This document shows, piece by piece, positions 20,929 to 33,966 of a DNA stretch of 64,000 bases. The position numbers and the translations under genes are program-made. The notes under the pieces were generated by a model that was not told the DNA's origin, did no database searches, and worked only from the letters and a program-made list of their open reading frames with translations. The DNA is from Hanleya hanleyi (Eukaryota > Mollusca > Polyplacophora > Lepidopleurida > Hanleyidae), in NCBI GenBank assembly GCA_036873755.1, contig JAVTVY010006821.1, positions 248,001 through 312,000 of the forward strand, given 5' to 3'. How positions within the stretch are numbered: position 1 is the stretch's first letter; each line of letters opens with the position of its first letter.

Positions 20929-23900
20929 TTTCAATGTTTCCCCGTAGGAATAGTCTGTGAGTATAGGAATGGTCAAATAATGAACCCACAATCCCCCACT
21001 TGCACAAAAACTGCTCCGTTATCACCGGCAGGTGCATTGAGACAGCGGTTAACAGCGGTTCGTTCAACCACTATCTTTAGTATCTCTTTAACATGGGCGG
21101 TGTTTTTAACTATTGATACCTGATATAAATATTTATGGATCAAATCATCGTGCTATTCCAAGAAAGGAACATTATGCTTACATTTATCATAATTTTGACA
21201 ACTTCAGGTCGAAAAAAGTCCAGTTATCATTGATTGAAGTATTTTCTAGTTTAAAGAGATAGGAAAGAGACTGGGTGAACGAACCAGTGCGAACCGCTGT
21301 CTCAGTGCACCTGACGGTGCTATCGAAACAGCTCCATTGTTAATAGATTAATTTGAATTTTGTGTAAATGAGCGATTTGAGGGTTTTCCCGCTAATATAG
21401 CCTTCGAGAATAAACAAATTTGGATGACTGTCATTTGTCTTCACTCACCTTGTAACAATTCCAGTGCAACAACATCTGAATGGAACCTCATATGCAATAC
21501 CAACAATACAGTTAAGATAACTCTCATGTTATGTTGCATATCTGTTTGAGATCGTTCTGGTGGTCGAATATCAGCGTGAACGGAGATGATACGAACTTGA
21601 CGTTTTATTCCGCTTAATCTACTGTGAAGATCACCGATCTTGTCTATAACCTATTTTACCAAGTGACATTTTGACTAATAACGGGAAAGAGGACAGCGGG
21701 GAGTCAACCTGGAAAAAGAAATTGGGGAAGAAATAGATAAAACCCTATACAAATATTGAGAAAACTAATTAGCTGGATAAGATAAATACCACTAGACCAC
21801 GATCAGCGCAAATGGAAAATATTTTCTACACTGCTTGAAACGGCAAGTTTCCATTTCCGGGAACGTATTGGAAACTCGCTTGAAGATTTTCTTATAGGTT
21901 TCCGTAACTGGAGACAAGAGCCCTTCAGACATTGATAATGTCATTCGGAAGCTTTCTGCAGTAAAACATTAAACACATGTTACAGTTTGTTTGTTTTTTG
22001 CCATTCACAATAACATAGCAGGAGTCCGAAATGCCATCTATACTTTTCATGTAAATCCTCCGAGTAATTAACGTGTATACAGGCAATATTCAGGCTTCTC
22101 TTCGCAGTTTGGTATTTTTGATTAGTGGGATTCCCCTAGAGCAATGCATGATGGGTATTTCCGCTGCTGATGTGAAACACCTTCAGTTCGCCTCAGGTAA
22201 AACTCGCCGCTGTTCGCGTTGAAAACATACCAAACTACACTGGAATCACTATTTTTTTGAGAGGGCAAACTGCGTTCTGTGGCGAGCATATTTCAGCGGC
22301 CATTGCCGATCACGTGGGCATCCGCGTTGTTGGATTGTACATATCCTGTTTCCGTTCATATCACAGAGTCGCCAGTGTCACAACAATAAATAGCAACATC
22401 CACAACAGGCGGAACCCCTAATAGTTAGTCATAATATTATTCAATAATAATACAACTGAGCATTTAGTGCGGGATATTCTTACCAAGAACATGGATCTTT
22501 GGAGGAACTGACGTCATTTAATACATAACCTACAGCCTAGGTGATCACTGACGTATTGTGATCAAACATAGCATCCGAGAATTATTGATCTGCTTTCAGT
22601 AAAGTAGGTTTGCTTAAATTAAGCCGTGCCATTCAACGAGGCCAGGGATAGGGAAAATAATAAATTATTTGTAACCTACAAATGCTAAAATATGTATTAA
22701 AAACATTCTGATCTAAAACTGGCATCTTCTGGCCCCATTTGAAATACCTTTCTAGAAATTAGAATAAAATGAAATATGAGTCCATAGTTTCAAGAATTAA
22801 AGCATTCAAATTATTTCTGATTCATTTGATGAACAACTTTTTTTGATTGAATATGTTAGTCAAGAAAATGGGTGGACCATTTTTATTTATGGAAAGATAT
22901 TTTATCTTTAACAATGATAGAAAGCAAACATGTTTTTATCTATACCATCACTATTCTTTCTACTTAAAGTTATCGATACACCGTTTCCTGCTTTTGTCTG
23001 GCAAAAATAATTCATAGACTCTGTTGTCCACATTTTGTCTTTTGTCTGTCCATTATAATTGTACCCACGTGCATTTCGCTTTTGGTAGTATCCTCATGAC
23101 CAACCAGAAATGCACTATTGTATATTCTGTTTTGGATTCACATTTGGCAATTTTCATATCAGCCTGGTAGAATCTGACATTATATCGATAGAAATTTACA
23201 ATTTCTGTTTCGACCGGTGGAATCTCCTGATTGTGTCATTTAGGTGGTGGATATGAACCTCTTTCATACAGTTTCTGCTAACAAAATATGAGATTCTATC
23301 CGATTGGTGTTTCTACCACGACATATATGCATGACATTTCTGAAATATAATTTGTTTTAATTTTTCACCCCAAAACCTGTTTCTCCAATATCGTTTAGAC
23401 TATTTCAATTTTTTTTCACCTTCCGGTTTAGTATATTGTTTCATTGCTGCTGCGTATCAACAATCGAACATAAATTTTACATGGGGATACTCCTAATGAG
23501 ATTATTCAGTGATGACGTCATTGTATCGCCGTTAAGCCATATTAGAAAACTCGAATTTGTTTATATTGGGTTTTCGCGGAAAAGAGTTAGTTGGTTCGTT
23601 AGGACAGGCGATTTATTACTGTTATCATTGTTCAGCAAATATATAGCCATACGGATTTTTAATATTTAGTGATTTATGTCCTCCGAGATTTTTGTTAATG
23701 CCAACGCGGATACAAATCACTAAGCGAAAAAAACATTATGACGCGCTCACTATTTGACCTGGGAATGTATAAGAATTTAAATGAATGACAATATTTTCAG
23801 ATAAAGTCATATAGATAATCAACTCTACAATCGAATTCTCTGCGTCATTTATTTCAAATTCATGGTAAACTATATGTACGTAATAAAACTTGGATATAAA

Positions 23901-24067
23901 ATTCGCATGGTCCACGGGACAGCTTGGAATAAGCCTGTAGTATTTTCAGTATAGTGTTAATGAGATTGAACGATTAAAGATCGTCGAAGGTGTGAAATAT
24001 TTGAGACAATTAGGTACAAGTACTTTTTCATTTATTATATCAGACGGGGTAAGTCTATACAAAACAA
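20929..24067. repeat. Segmental duplication unit A (3,139 bp)
   Basis: Starts at TTTCAATGTTTCCCCG, and the same sequence restarts at 24068. A and B are nearly identical. A keeps an 84-base block (about 23010-23093) that B lacks. The second half (from about 22265) also matches the corresponding halves of units C and D, while the first half does not. Confidence 0.95.
21013..21335. mobile_element. Fold-back/MITE-like element inside unit A
   Basis: Arms GGTGCATTGAGACAGCGGTT (left) and AACCGCTGTCTCAGTGCACC (right) are inverted over roughly 80 bases, enclosing about 160 bases. The outer GCTCC and AGCTCC edges are not clear TIRs and I see no target duplication. Confidence 0.6.
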
Positions 24068-27000
24068 TTTCAATGTTTCCCCGTAGGAATAGTCTGTGAG
24101 TATAGGAATGGTCAAATAATGAACCCACAATCCCCCACTTGCACAAAAACTGCTCCGTTATCACCGGCAGGTGCATTGAGACAGCGGTTAACAGCGGTTC
24201 GTTCAACCACTATCTTTAGTATCTCTTTAACATGGGCGGTGTTTTTAACTATTGATACCTGATATAAATATTTATGGATCAAATCATCGTGCTATTCCAA
24301 GAAAGGACCATTATGCTTACATTTATCATAATTTTGACAACTTCAGGTCGAAAAAAGTCCAGTTATCATTGATTGAAGTATTTTCTAGTTTAAAGAGATA
24401 GGAAAGAGACTGGATGAACGAACCACTGCGAACCGCTGTCTCAGTGCACCTGATGGTGCTATCGAAACAGCTCCATTGTTAATAGATTAATTTGAATTTT
24501 GTGTAAATGAGCGATTTGAAGGTTTTCCCGCTAATATAGCCTTCGAGAATAAACAAATTTGGATGACTGTCATTTGTCTTCACTCACCTTGCAACAATTC
24601 CAGTGCAACAACATCTGAATGGAACCTCATATGCAATACCAACAATACAGTTAAGATAACTCTCATGTTATGTTGCATATCTGTTTGAGATCGTTCTGGT
24701 GGTCGAATATCAGCGTGAACGGAGATGATACGAACTTGACGTTTTATTCCGCTTGATCTACTGTGAAGATCACCGATCTTGTCTATAACCTATTTTACCA
24801 AGTGACATTTTGACTAATAACGGGAAAGAGGACAGCGGGGGGTCAACCTGGAAAAAGAAATTGGGGAAGAAATAGATAAAAACCTATACAAATATTGAGA
24901 AAACTAATTAGCTGGATAAGATAAATACCACTAGACCACGATCTGCGCAAATGGAAAATATTTTCTACACTGCTTGAAACGGCAAGTTTCCATTTCCGGG
25001 AACGTATTGGAAACTCGCTTGAAGATTTTCTTATAGGTTTCCGTAACTGGAGACAAGAGCCCTTCAGACATTGATAATGTCATTCGGAAGCTTTCTGCAG
25101 TAAAACATTAAACACATGTTACAGTTTGTTTGTTTTTTGCCATTCACAATAACATAGCAGGAGTCCGAAATGTCATCTATACTTTTCATGTAAATCCTCC
25201 GAGTAATTAACGTGTATACAGGCAATATTCAGGCCTCTCTTCGCAGTTTGGTATTTTTGATTAGTGGGATTCCCCTAGAGCAATGCATGATGGGTATTTC
25301 CGCTGCTGATGTGAAACACCTTCAGTTCGCCTCAGGTAAAACTCGCCGCTGTTCGCGTCGAAAACATACCAAACTGCACTGCAATCACTATTTTTTTGAG
25401 AGGGCAAACTGCGTTCTGTGGCGAGCATATTTCAGTGGCCATTGCCGATCACGTGGGCATCCGCGTTGTTGGATTGTACATATCCTGTTTCCGTTCATAT
25501 CACAGAGTCGCCAGTGTCACAACAATAAATAGCAACATCCACAACAGGCGGAACCCCTAATAGTTAGTCATAATATTATTCAATAATAATACAACTGAGC
25601 ATTTAGTGCGGGATATTCTTACCAAGAACATGGATCTTTGGAGGAACTGACGTCATTTAATACATAACCTACAGCCTAGGTGATCACTGACGTATTGTGA
25701 TCAAACATAGCATCCGAGAATTATTGATCTGCTTTCAGTAAAGTAGGTTTGCTTAAATTAAGCCGTGCCATTCAACGAGGCCAGGGATAGGGAAAATAAT
25801 AAGTTATTTGTAACCTACAAATGCTAAAATATGTATTAAAAACATTCTGATCTAAAACTGGCATCTTCTGGCCCCATTTGAAATACCTTTCTAGAAATTA
25901 GAATAAAATGAAATATGAGTCCATAGTTTCAAGAATTAAAGCATTCAAATTATTTCTGATTCATTTGATGAACAACATTTTTTGATTGAATATGTTAGTC
26001 AAGAAAATGGGTGGACCATTTTTATTTATGGAAAGATATTTTATCTTTAACAATGATAGAAAGCAAACATGTTTTTATCTATACCATCACTTCTTTCTAC
26101 TTAAAGTTATCGATACACCGTTTCCTGCTTTTGTCTGCCAAAAATAGTATCCTCATGACCAACCAGAAATGCACTATTGTATATTCTGTTTTGGATTCAC
26201 ATTTGGCAATTTTCATATCAGCCTGGTAGAATCTGACATTATATCGATAGAAATTTACAATTTCTGTTTCGACCGGTGGAATCTCCTGATTGTGTCATTT
26301 AGGTGGTGGATATGAACCTCTTTCATACAGTTTCTGCTAACAAAATATGAGATTCTATCCGATTGGTGTTTCTACCACGACATATATGCATGACATTTCT
26401 GAAATATAATTTGTTTTAATTTTTCACCCCAAAACCTGTTTCTCCAATATCGTTTAGAGTATTTCAATTTTTTTCACCTTCCGGTTTAGTATATTGTTTC
26501 ATTGCTGCTGCGTATCAACAATCGAACATAAATTTTACATGGGGATACTCCTAATGAGATTATTCAGTGATGACGTCATTGTATCGCCGTTAAGCCATAT
26601 TAGAAAACTCGAATTTGTTTATATTGGGTTTTCGCGGAAAAGAGTTAGTTGGTTCGTTAGGACAGGCGATTTATTACTGTTATCATTGTTCAGCAAATAT
26701 ATAGCCATACGGATTTTTAATATTTAGTGATTTATGTCCTCCGAGATTTTTGTTAATGCCAACGCGGATACAAATCACTAAGCGAAAAAAACATTATGAC
26801 GCGCTCACTATTTGACCTGGGAATGTATAAGAATTTAAATGAATGACAATATTTTCAGATAAAGTCATATAGATAATCAACTCTACAATCGAATTCTCTG
26901 CATCATTTATTTCAAATTCATGGTAAACTATATGTACGTAATAAAACTTGGATATAAAATTCGCATGGCCCACGGGACAGCTTGGAATAAGCCTGTAGTC

Positions 27001-27122
27001 TTTTCAGTATAGTGTTAATGAGCTTGAACGATTAAAGATCGTCGAAGGTGTGAAATATTTGAGACAATTAGGTACAAGTACTTTTTCATTTATTATATCA
27101 GACGGGGGTAAGTCTATACAAA
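24068..27122. repeat. Segmental duplication unit B (3,055 bp)
   Basis: Tandem copy of unit A with few substitutions and an 84-base deletion after about 26145. The shared 77-codon open frame (23436-23669 and 26494-26727) is conserved only because the duplication is recent. Confidence 0.95.
24152..24474. mobile_element. Fold-back/MITE-like element inside unit B
   Basis: Duplicate of the element at 21013-21335, carried along with the segmental duplication. Confidence 0.6.
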
Positions 27123-29880
27123 ACATTATCATAAATCATTTCATGGTTCATCCCTTTAACAAAATATTAATTGAGCACGTCTGAAATGTTTTGATAGCCT
27201 GCTGTTCAAATTCGCCAGAAGACTAGATTGATTCATTTCCTGTCGACAATCTGCCTTTCCTTTAAATAGCAGAATAACTCTGATGTTGGGCACAGTTGTA
27301 TTTGGTCTTCTGGACATAATCAATTATACCTGCTCATTGAGAATTTACAAATATACACCAAATCGCCACTTCAATGGATAACGCCCGAAGCTACGATCTA
27401 TTCAGCTCTCATCAGATGGACTTCACTTCGATATTCCGATTTGCCAGGAAAGAAGCTGATTCATGTATGTCGGGCAGTCAGGTTAGCCCGCCATCATCAG
27501 AACCCCCAGTCTTCAACACCTGGTCCTGGATGTTAACTGACGAAGACATTTCTGCCTCGAGAAATAAGGAAGCAACGAGTCCATCGAACATTGCGAGCCC
27601 GTATGGGGGATTCTGGACACAGGACGACGATACAGACACCAGACATTCTGTTCGCGTTTTCTGCAAGAAGAATGGAGAAACCCTGTCTGTCTACGGTGGG
27701 CACGTGCTGAGAGATTCCATGGCAACAGTTACCTGTCCTGTCCTCCGTCGGTACACTTGTCCTATCTGTGGGTCAACCGGGGAAAAGGCGCACACCGTCA
27801 AGTATTGTCCATACAAGCCCAACAGTCTGCCTTGAGGTAAACCCAACTCTTCTGTGAATTCTATATACACCTGGGCAGTTATTACAAAGCATGAAAACAC
27901 ACTTCACCATTACCTTAAATATCAAGATATTTCTGTTTATAATAAATTCACAAGCATACAGTTTCAAAATACAATTGTCTTTTTTGACGTTTCAAATTCC
28001 CTTTTTCATACGGTATCATTTCTATTTGAATTACAGATGGCCATCCCGATAGCTCGATGTCCGGCCATGTCGACCGTCCAGTGTGTTACCTTCCATTCAG
28101 CCCCGACATATTGATAGAAAATCAGAGCATGTTGGAGCCCAAGTAGAAGAAGATATCCGGTGATACTGGAAGAGCGGAAATCTGGACTAGCAGACCCAGG
28201 AATCAACTGCTTCTCCAATTATCGTGTTCGACATTGACTCACAAATGATCGGGAGGAAATATATCTGATAATGATAGATCCGAACACTCGCTGACAGCTC
28301 AAGATATTAAATGTAGGCACATGCTACATATAGCTATGTTTATAATGTGTCAACCGTCGTTGTTGAGAACGCAAATTGTATTCTGGGACGAGTTCTTTTC
28401 ATCAGTCATGGCTAATCACGTGGACGTCGCTGTTGTTCTAAAATTCTGGGTTGTCATAGTCATAAATTTTTTATGTCACTGAGAATAAATCTCAACGTCG
28501 ACAACATGCGGAACCCACTAAAACCTAGCCATGATATTATCCTATAATAACACAACTGAGCATTTAATGCGGAATATTCTTACCACGAACATCGGCCTTT
28601 GGGGGAACAGGCGTCATTTAGTACATTTTAACCTACAACCATAGCATCCGGGAATTATTGGTCTGCTTTCAGTAAAGTAAGTTTGTTAAATAAAATCAGG
28701 TCTTTGAACAAAGTCATGGATAGGGAAAATAGTTAGTTCCTTTTAACCTACAAATGCTAAAAATGTGTAATAAAGAAATTCTGGTCTGAGATGCCCATCT
28801 TTGAAGCTCATTTGAAATACCACTTTTTTTAGAAATTAGTATAAATCAAAATCAAATTATTTCTAATTGATTTGATGAACATCTTTTTGTGATTGAATAT
28901 GTTAATCAAGACATTGGGTGGACCTCGTCTCTCTATTCCTCAACCATTATTGTTTTTAATTATATGGATAGATAGAATGAAAACATGATTTTATCTTTAT
29001 ACCATCACTATTCTTTCTACTTAAAGTTATCGATACACCGTTTCTTACTTTTGTCTGGCGAGAATAATGCATAGACGCCATGGTGTCCACTTTTTGTATG
29101 TCCATCATAATTGCACCCACATGCATTTCGCTTTTGATGGTATCTTCATGACCAACCAGAAATGCACTATTGTATATTCTGTTTTGGATTCACATTTGGC
29201 AATTTACTTATCAGCCTGGTAGAATCTGATATTATATCGATAGAAATTATATCGTATCAGCAATCGAACATAAATTTTACAAGAGGATACTCGTAATGAG
29301 ATTATTCAGTGATGACGTCATTGTATCGTCGTTAAGCCCTATTAGAAACACGAATTTATTTACATTGAGTTTTCGCGGAAAAGATCGACTTTATCCAGAG
29401 AGTTAGTTGGTTCGTTAGGAAAGGCGATTTATTACTGTTATCATTGTTCGGCAAATATATAGCCATACGGATTTTTAATATATAGTGGTTTATGGCCTTC
29501 GAGATTATATGTTAATGCCAACGCGGATACAAATCACTAAGCGAAAAAAAATTATGCCGCGCACAATATTTGACCTGAGAACGTATAAGAATTTAATAGA
29601 ATGACAATATTTTCAGATAAGGCATATCGATAATCAACTCTACAATCGAATTCTTTGCATCACTTATTTCAAATTCATGGTAAACTATATGTACGTAATA
29701 AAACTTGGATATAAAATTCGCATGGTCCACGGGACAGCTTGGAATAAGCCTGTAGTCTTTTCAGTATAGTGTTAATGAGCTTGAACGATTAAAGGTCGTC
29801 GAAGGTGTGAAATATTTGAGACAATTAGGTACAAGTACTTTTTCATTTATTATATCAGACGGGGGTAAGTCTATACAAAA
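27123..29880. repeat. Segmental duplication unit C (nanos head plus shared tail)
   Basis: The head (27123 to about 28370) carries a nanos-like gene in place of the A/B head; the tail (about 28370-29880) is a diverged copy of the A/B tail and ends in the same GTAAGTCTATACAAAAC sequence. The next unit starts 2,756 bp after this one. Confidence 0.9.
27374..27835 (+). CDS. nanos: Nanos-like zinc-finger protein, copy 1 (first zinc ligand lost)
   Basis: The 153-residue ORF ends in a nanos-type zinc-finger pair: second box C129-x2-C132-x7-H140-x4-C145 intact, first box x2-C97-x12-H110-x10-C121 with Arg94 where the first Cys should be (CGC; the other copies have TGC). Nanos proteins bind target mRNAs with Pumilio through this domain and recruit CCR4-NOT to repress them in germ cells. 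An N-terminal FNTWSWML (residues 47-54) resembles the CNOT1-binding NIM (FxxW...L). Compared with copy 3, this copy lacks 111 in-frame bases before the fingers. The ORF is intact, but loss of a ligand should destabilise finger 1, so it is probably non-functional. An AG-ATGGCC acceptor-like site at 28036 may mark a 3' exon. Confidence 0.85.
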   Translation: MDNARSYDLFSSHQMDFTSIFRFARKEADSCMSGSQVSPPSSEPPVFNTWSWMLTDEDISASRNKEATSPSNIASPYGGFWTQDDDTDTRHSVRVFCKKNGETLSVYGGHVLRDSMATVTCPVLRRYTCPICGSTGEKAHTVKYCPYKPNSLP

Positions 29881-32635
29881 CATTATCATAAATCATTTCA
29901 TGGTTCATCCCTTTAACAAAATATTAATTGAGCACGTCTGAAATGTTTTGATAGCCTGCTGTTCAAATTCGGCAGAAGACTAGATTGATCCATTTCCTGT
30001 CGACAATCTGCCTTTCCTTTAAATAGCAGAATAACTCTGATTTTGGGCACAGTTGTACTTGGTCTCCTGGACATAATCAATTATACCTGCTCATTGAGAA
30101 TTTACAAATATATACCAAATCGACGCTTCAATGGATAACGCTTGAAGCTGCGATCTATTCAGCTCTCATCAGATGGACTTCACTTCGATATTCCGATTGC
30201 CAAGAAAGAAGCTGATTCATGTATGTCGGGCAGTCAGGTTAGCCCGCCATCATCAGAACCCCCAGTCTTCAACACCTGGTCCTGGATGTTAACTCACGAA
30301 GACATTTCTGCCTCGAGAAATAAGGAAGCAACGAGTCCATCGAACATTGCGAGCCCGTGGGGGATTCTGGACACAGGACGACGATACAGACACCAGACAT
30401 TCTGTTTGCGTTTTCTGCAAGAAGAATGGAGAAACCCTTTCTGTCTACGGTGGGCACGTGCTGAGAGATTCCATGGGAACAGTTACCTGTCCTGTCCTCC
30501 GTCGGTACACTTGTCCTATCTGTGGGTCAACCGGGGACAAGGCGCACACCGTCAAGTATTGTCCATACAAACCCAACAGTCTGCCTTGAGGTAAACCCAA
30601 CTCTTCTGTGAATTCTATATACACCTGGGCAGTTATTACAAAGCATGAAAACACACTTCACCATTACCTTAAATATCAAGTTATTTCTGTTTATAATAAA
30701 TTCACAAGCATACAGTTTCAAAATACAATTGTCTTTTTTGACGTTTCAAATTCCCTTTTTCATACGGTATCATTTCTATTTGAATTACAGATGGCCATCC
30801 CGATAGCTCGATGTCCGGCCATGTCGACCGTCCAGTGTATTACCTTCCATTCAGCCCCGACATATTGATAGAAAATCAGAGCATGTTGGAGCCCAAGTAG
30901 AAGAAGATATCCGGTGATACTGGAAGAGCGGAAATCTGGACTAGCAGACCCAGGAATCAACTGCTTCTCCAATTATCGTGTTCGACATTGACTCACAAAT
31001 GATCGGGAGGAAATATATCTGATAATGATAGATCCGAACACTCGCTGACAGCTCAAGATATTAAATGTAGGCACATGCTAGATATAGCTATGTTTATAAT
31101 GTGTCGACCGTCGTTGTTGAGAACGCAAATTGTATTCTGGGACGAGTTCTTTTCATCAGTCATGGCTAATCACGTGGACGTCGCTGTTGTTCTAAAATTC
31201 TGGGTTGTCATAGTCATAAATTTTTGATGTCACTGAGAATAAATCTCAACGTCGACAACATGCGGAACCCACTAAAACCTAGCCATGATATTATCCTATA
31301 ATAACACAACTGAGCATTTAATGCGGAATATTCTTACCACGAACATCGGCCTTTGGGGGAACAGGCGTCATTTAATGCATTTTAACCTACAACCATAGCA
31401 TCCGGGAATTATTGGTCTGCTTTCAGTAAAGTAAGTTTGTTAAATAAAATCAGGTCTTTGAACAAAGCCATGGATAGGGGAAATAGTTAGTTCCTTTTAA
31501 CCTACAAATGCTAAAAATGTGTAATAAAGAAATTCTGGTCTGAGATGCCCATCTTTGAAGCTCATTTGAAATACCACTTTTTTAGAAATTAGTATAAATT
31601 AAAATCAAATTATTTCTAATTGATTTGATGAACATCTTTTTGTGATTGAATATGTTAATCAAGACATAGAGTGGACCTCGTCTCTCCATTCCTCAACCAT
31701 TATTGTTTTTAATTATATGGATAGATAGAATGAAAACATGATCTTATCTTTATACCATCACTATTCTTTCTACTTAAAGTTATCGATACACCGTTTCTTA
31801 CTTTTGTCTGGCGAGAATAATGCATAGACGCCATGGTGTCCACTTTTTGTATGTCCATCATAATTGCACCCACATGCATTTCGCTTTTGATGGTATCTTC
31901 ATGACCAACCAGAAATGCACTATTGTATATTCTGTTTTGGATTCACATTTGGCAATTTACTTATCAGCCTGGTAGAATCTGATATTATATCGATAGAAAT
32001 TATATCGTATCAGCAATCGAACATAAATTTTACAAGAGGATACTCGTAATGAGATTATTCAGTGATGACGTCATTGTATCGTCGTTAAGCCCTATTAGAA
32101 ACACGAATTTATTTACATTGAGTTTTCGCGGAAAAGATCGACTTTATCCAGAGAGTTAGTTGGTTCGTTAGGAAAGGCGATTTATTACTGTTATCATTGT
32201 TCGGCAAATATATAGCCATACGGATTTTTAATATATAGTGGTTTATGGCCTTCGAGATTATATGTTAATGCCAACGCGGATACAAATCACTAAGCGAAAA
32301 AAAATTATGCCGCGCACAATATTTGACCTGAGAACGTATAAGAATTTAATAGAATGACAATATTTTCAGATAAGGCATATCGATAATCAACTCTACAATC
32401 GAATTCTTTGCATCACTTATTTCAAATTCATGGTAAACTATATGTACGTAATAAAACTTGGATATAAAATTCGCATGGTTCCTCGGGACAGCTTGGAATA
32501 AGCCTGTGGTCTTTTCAGTATAGTGTTAATGAGCTTGAACGATTAAAGGTCGTCGAAGGTGTGAAATATTTGAGACAATTAGGTACAAGTACTTTTTCAT
32601 TTATTATATCAGACGGGGGTAAGTCTATACAAAAC
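29880..32635. repeat. Segmental duplication unit D
   Basis: 2,755-bp tandem copy of unit C, with high identity across both the nanos-like head and the tail. Confidence 0.9.
30130..30589 (+). pseudogene. nanos: Nanos-like copy 2 (nonsense plus two frameshifts)
   Basis: The start ATG at 30130 is followed by TGA at codon 5 (a CGA-to-TGA change relative to copies 1 and 3). One base is missing near 30197 and two near 30357, which together restore the original frame. The zinc-finger part itself is intact, with all eight ligands: CVFC, H, C and the second box CPIC, H, C. It shares with copy 1 the 111-base deletion between the N-terminal part and the fingers. The FNTWSWML motif is kept. The early stop makes a normal protein impossible. 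Confidence 0.85.
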
Positions 32636-33966
32636 ATTATCATAAATCATTTCATGGTTCATCCCTTTAACAAAATATTAATTGAGCACGTCTGAAATGT
32701 TTTGATAGCCTGCTGTTCAAATTCTGCAGAAGACTAGATTGATCCATTTCCTGTCGACAATCTGCCTTTCATTTAAATAGCAGAATAACTCTGATTTTGG
32801 GCACAGTTGTACTTGGTCTCCTGGACATAATCAATTATACCTGCTCATTGAGAATTTACAAATATACACCAAATCGACGCTTCAATGGATAACGCTCGAA
32901 GCTACGATCTATTCAGCTCTCATCAGATGGACTTCACTTCGATATTCCGATTTGCCAAGAAAGAAGCTGATTCATGTATGTCGGGCAGTCAGGTTAGCCC
33001 GCCATCATCAGAACCCCCAGTCTTCAACACCTGGTCCTGGATGTTAACTGACGAAGACATTTCTGCCTCGAGAAATAAGGAAGCAAAGGGTCCATCGAAC
33101 ATTGCGAGCCCGTATGGGGATTCTGGGCACAGGACGACGATACAGACACCAGACGTTCCCGAGAGTCCGTACGACCGGCCTACCAATCCGATGGATGGAG
33201 CCACCAGACATACTCGGTTGTCGGACATTCTCCACTGCCAGTCCGCCCGGAAGAAATGCGCGCACATTCTGTTTGCGTTTTCTGCAAGAAGAATGGAGAA
33301 ACCCTGTCCATCTACGGTGGGCACGTGCTGAGAGATTCCACGGGAACAGTTACCTGTCCTGTCCTCCGTCGGTACACTTGTCCTATCTGTGAGTCAACCG
33401 GGGACAAGGCGCACACCGTCAAGTATTGTCCATACAAACCCAACAGTCTGCCTTGAGGTAAACCCAACTCTTCTGTGAATTCTATATACACCTGGGCAGT
33501 TATTACAAAGCATGAAAACACACTTCACCATTACCTTAAATTTCAAGTTATTTCTGTTTATAATAAATTCACAAGCATGCAGTTTCAAAATACAATTGTC
33601 TTTTTTGACGTTTCAAATTCCCTTTTTAATACGGTATCATTTCTATTTGAATTACAGATGGCCATCCCGATAGCTCGATGTCCGGCCATGTCGACCGTCC
33701 TGTGTGTTACCTTCCATTCAGCCCCGACATATTGATAGAAAATCAGAGCATGTTGGAGCCCAAGTAGAAGATATCCGGTGATACTGGAAGAGCGGAAATC
33801 TGGACTAGCAGACCCAGGAATCAACTGTTTCTCCAATTATCGTGTTCGACATTGACTCACAAATGATCGGGAGGAAATAGATCTGATAATGATAGATCCG
33901 AACACTCGCTGACAGCTCAAGATATTAAATGTAGGCACATGCTACACATAGCTATGTTTATAATGT
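32635..33966. repeat. Segmental duplication unit E (head only)
   Basis: Third nanos-bearing head. Similarity to C and D stops after GCTATGTTTATAATGTGT at about 33966, so the shared tail is absent and this is the right end of the array. Confidence 0.9.
32885..33456 (+). pseudogene. nanos: Nanos-like copy 3 (one-base frameshift in a G run)
   Basis: The N-terminal frame is open from 32885 to 33331 and the zinc-finger frame from before 33256 to the stop at 33454-33456. The two are offset by one base. The G run at 33116-33119 has four G where copy 1 has five; that one-base difference is the whole offset, and the second frame is free of stops from that point. This copy alone retains the 111-base linker (33155-33265). 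All eight zinc ligands are present; one Gly between the second-box Cys pair and the His is Glu. If the missing G is a sequencing error, this is a complete nanos gene of about 190 codons; if real, it is a recent pseudogene. Confidence 0.8.

Noticed and set aside
23436..26727. Identical 77-codon ORFs in units A and B
   Set aside because: Conserved only because the units are recent duplicates; the counterparts in units C and D are broken and no domain is seen.
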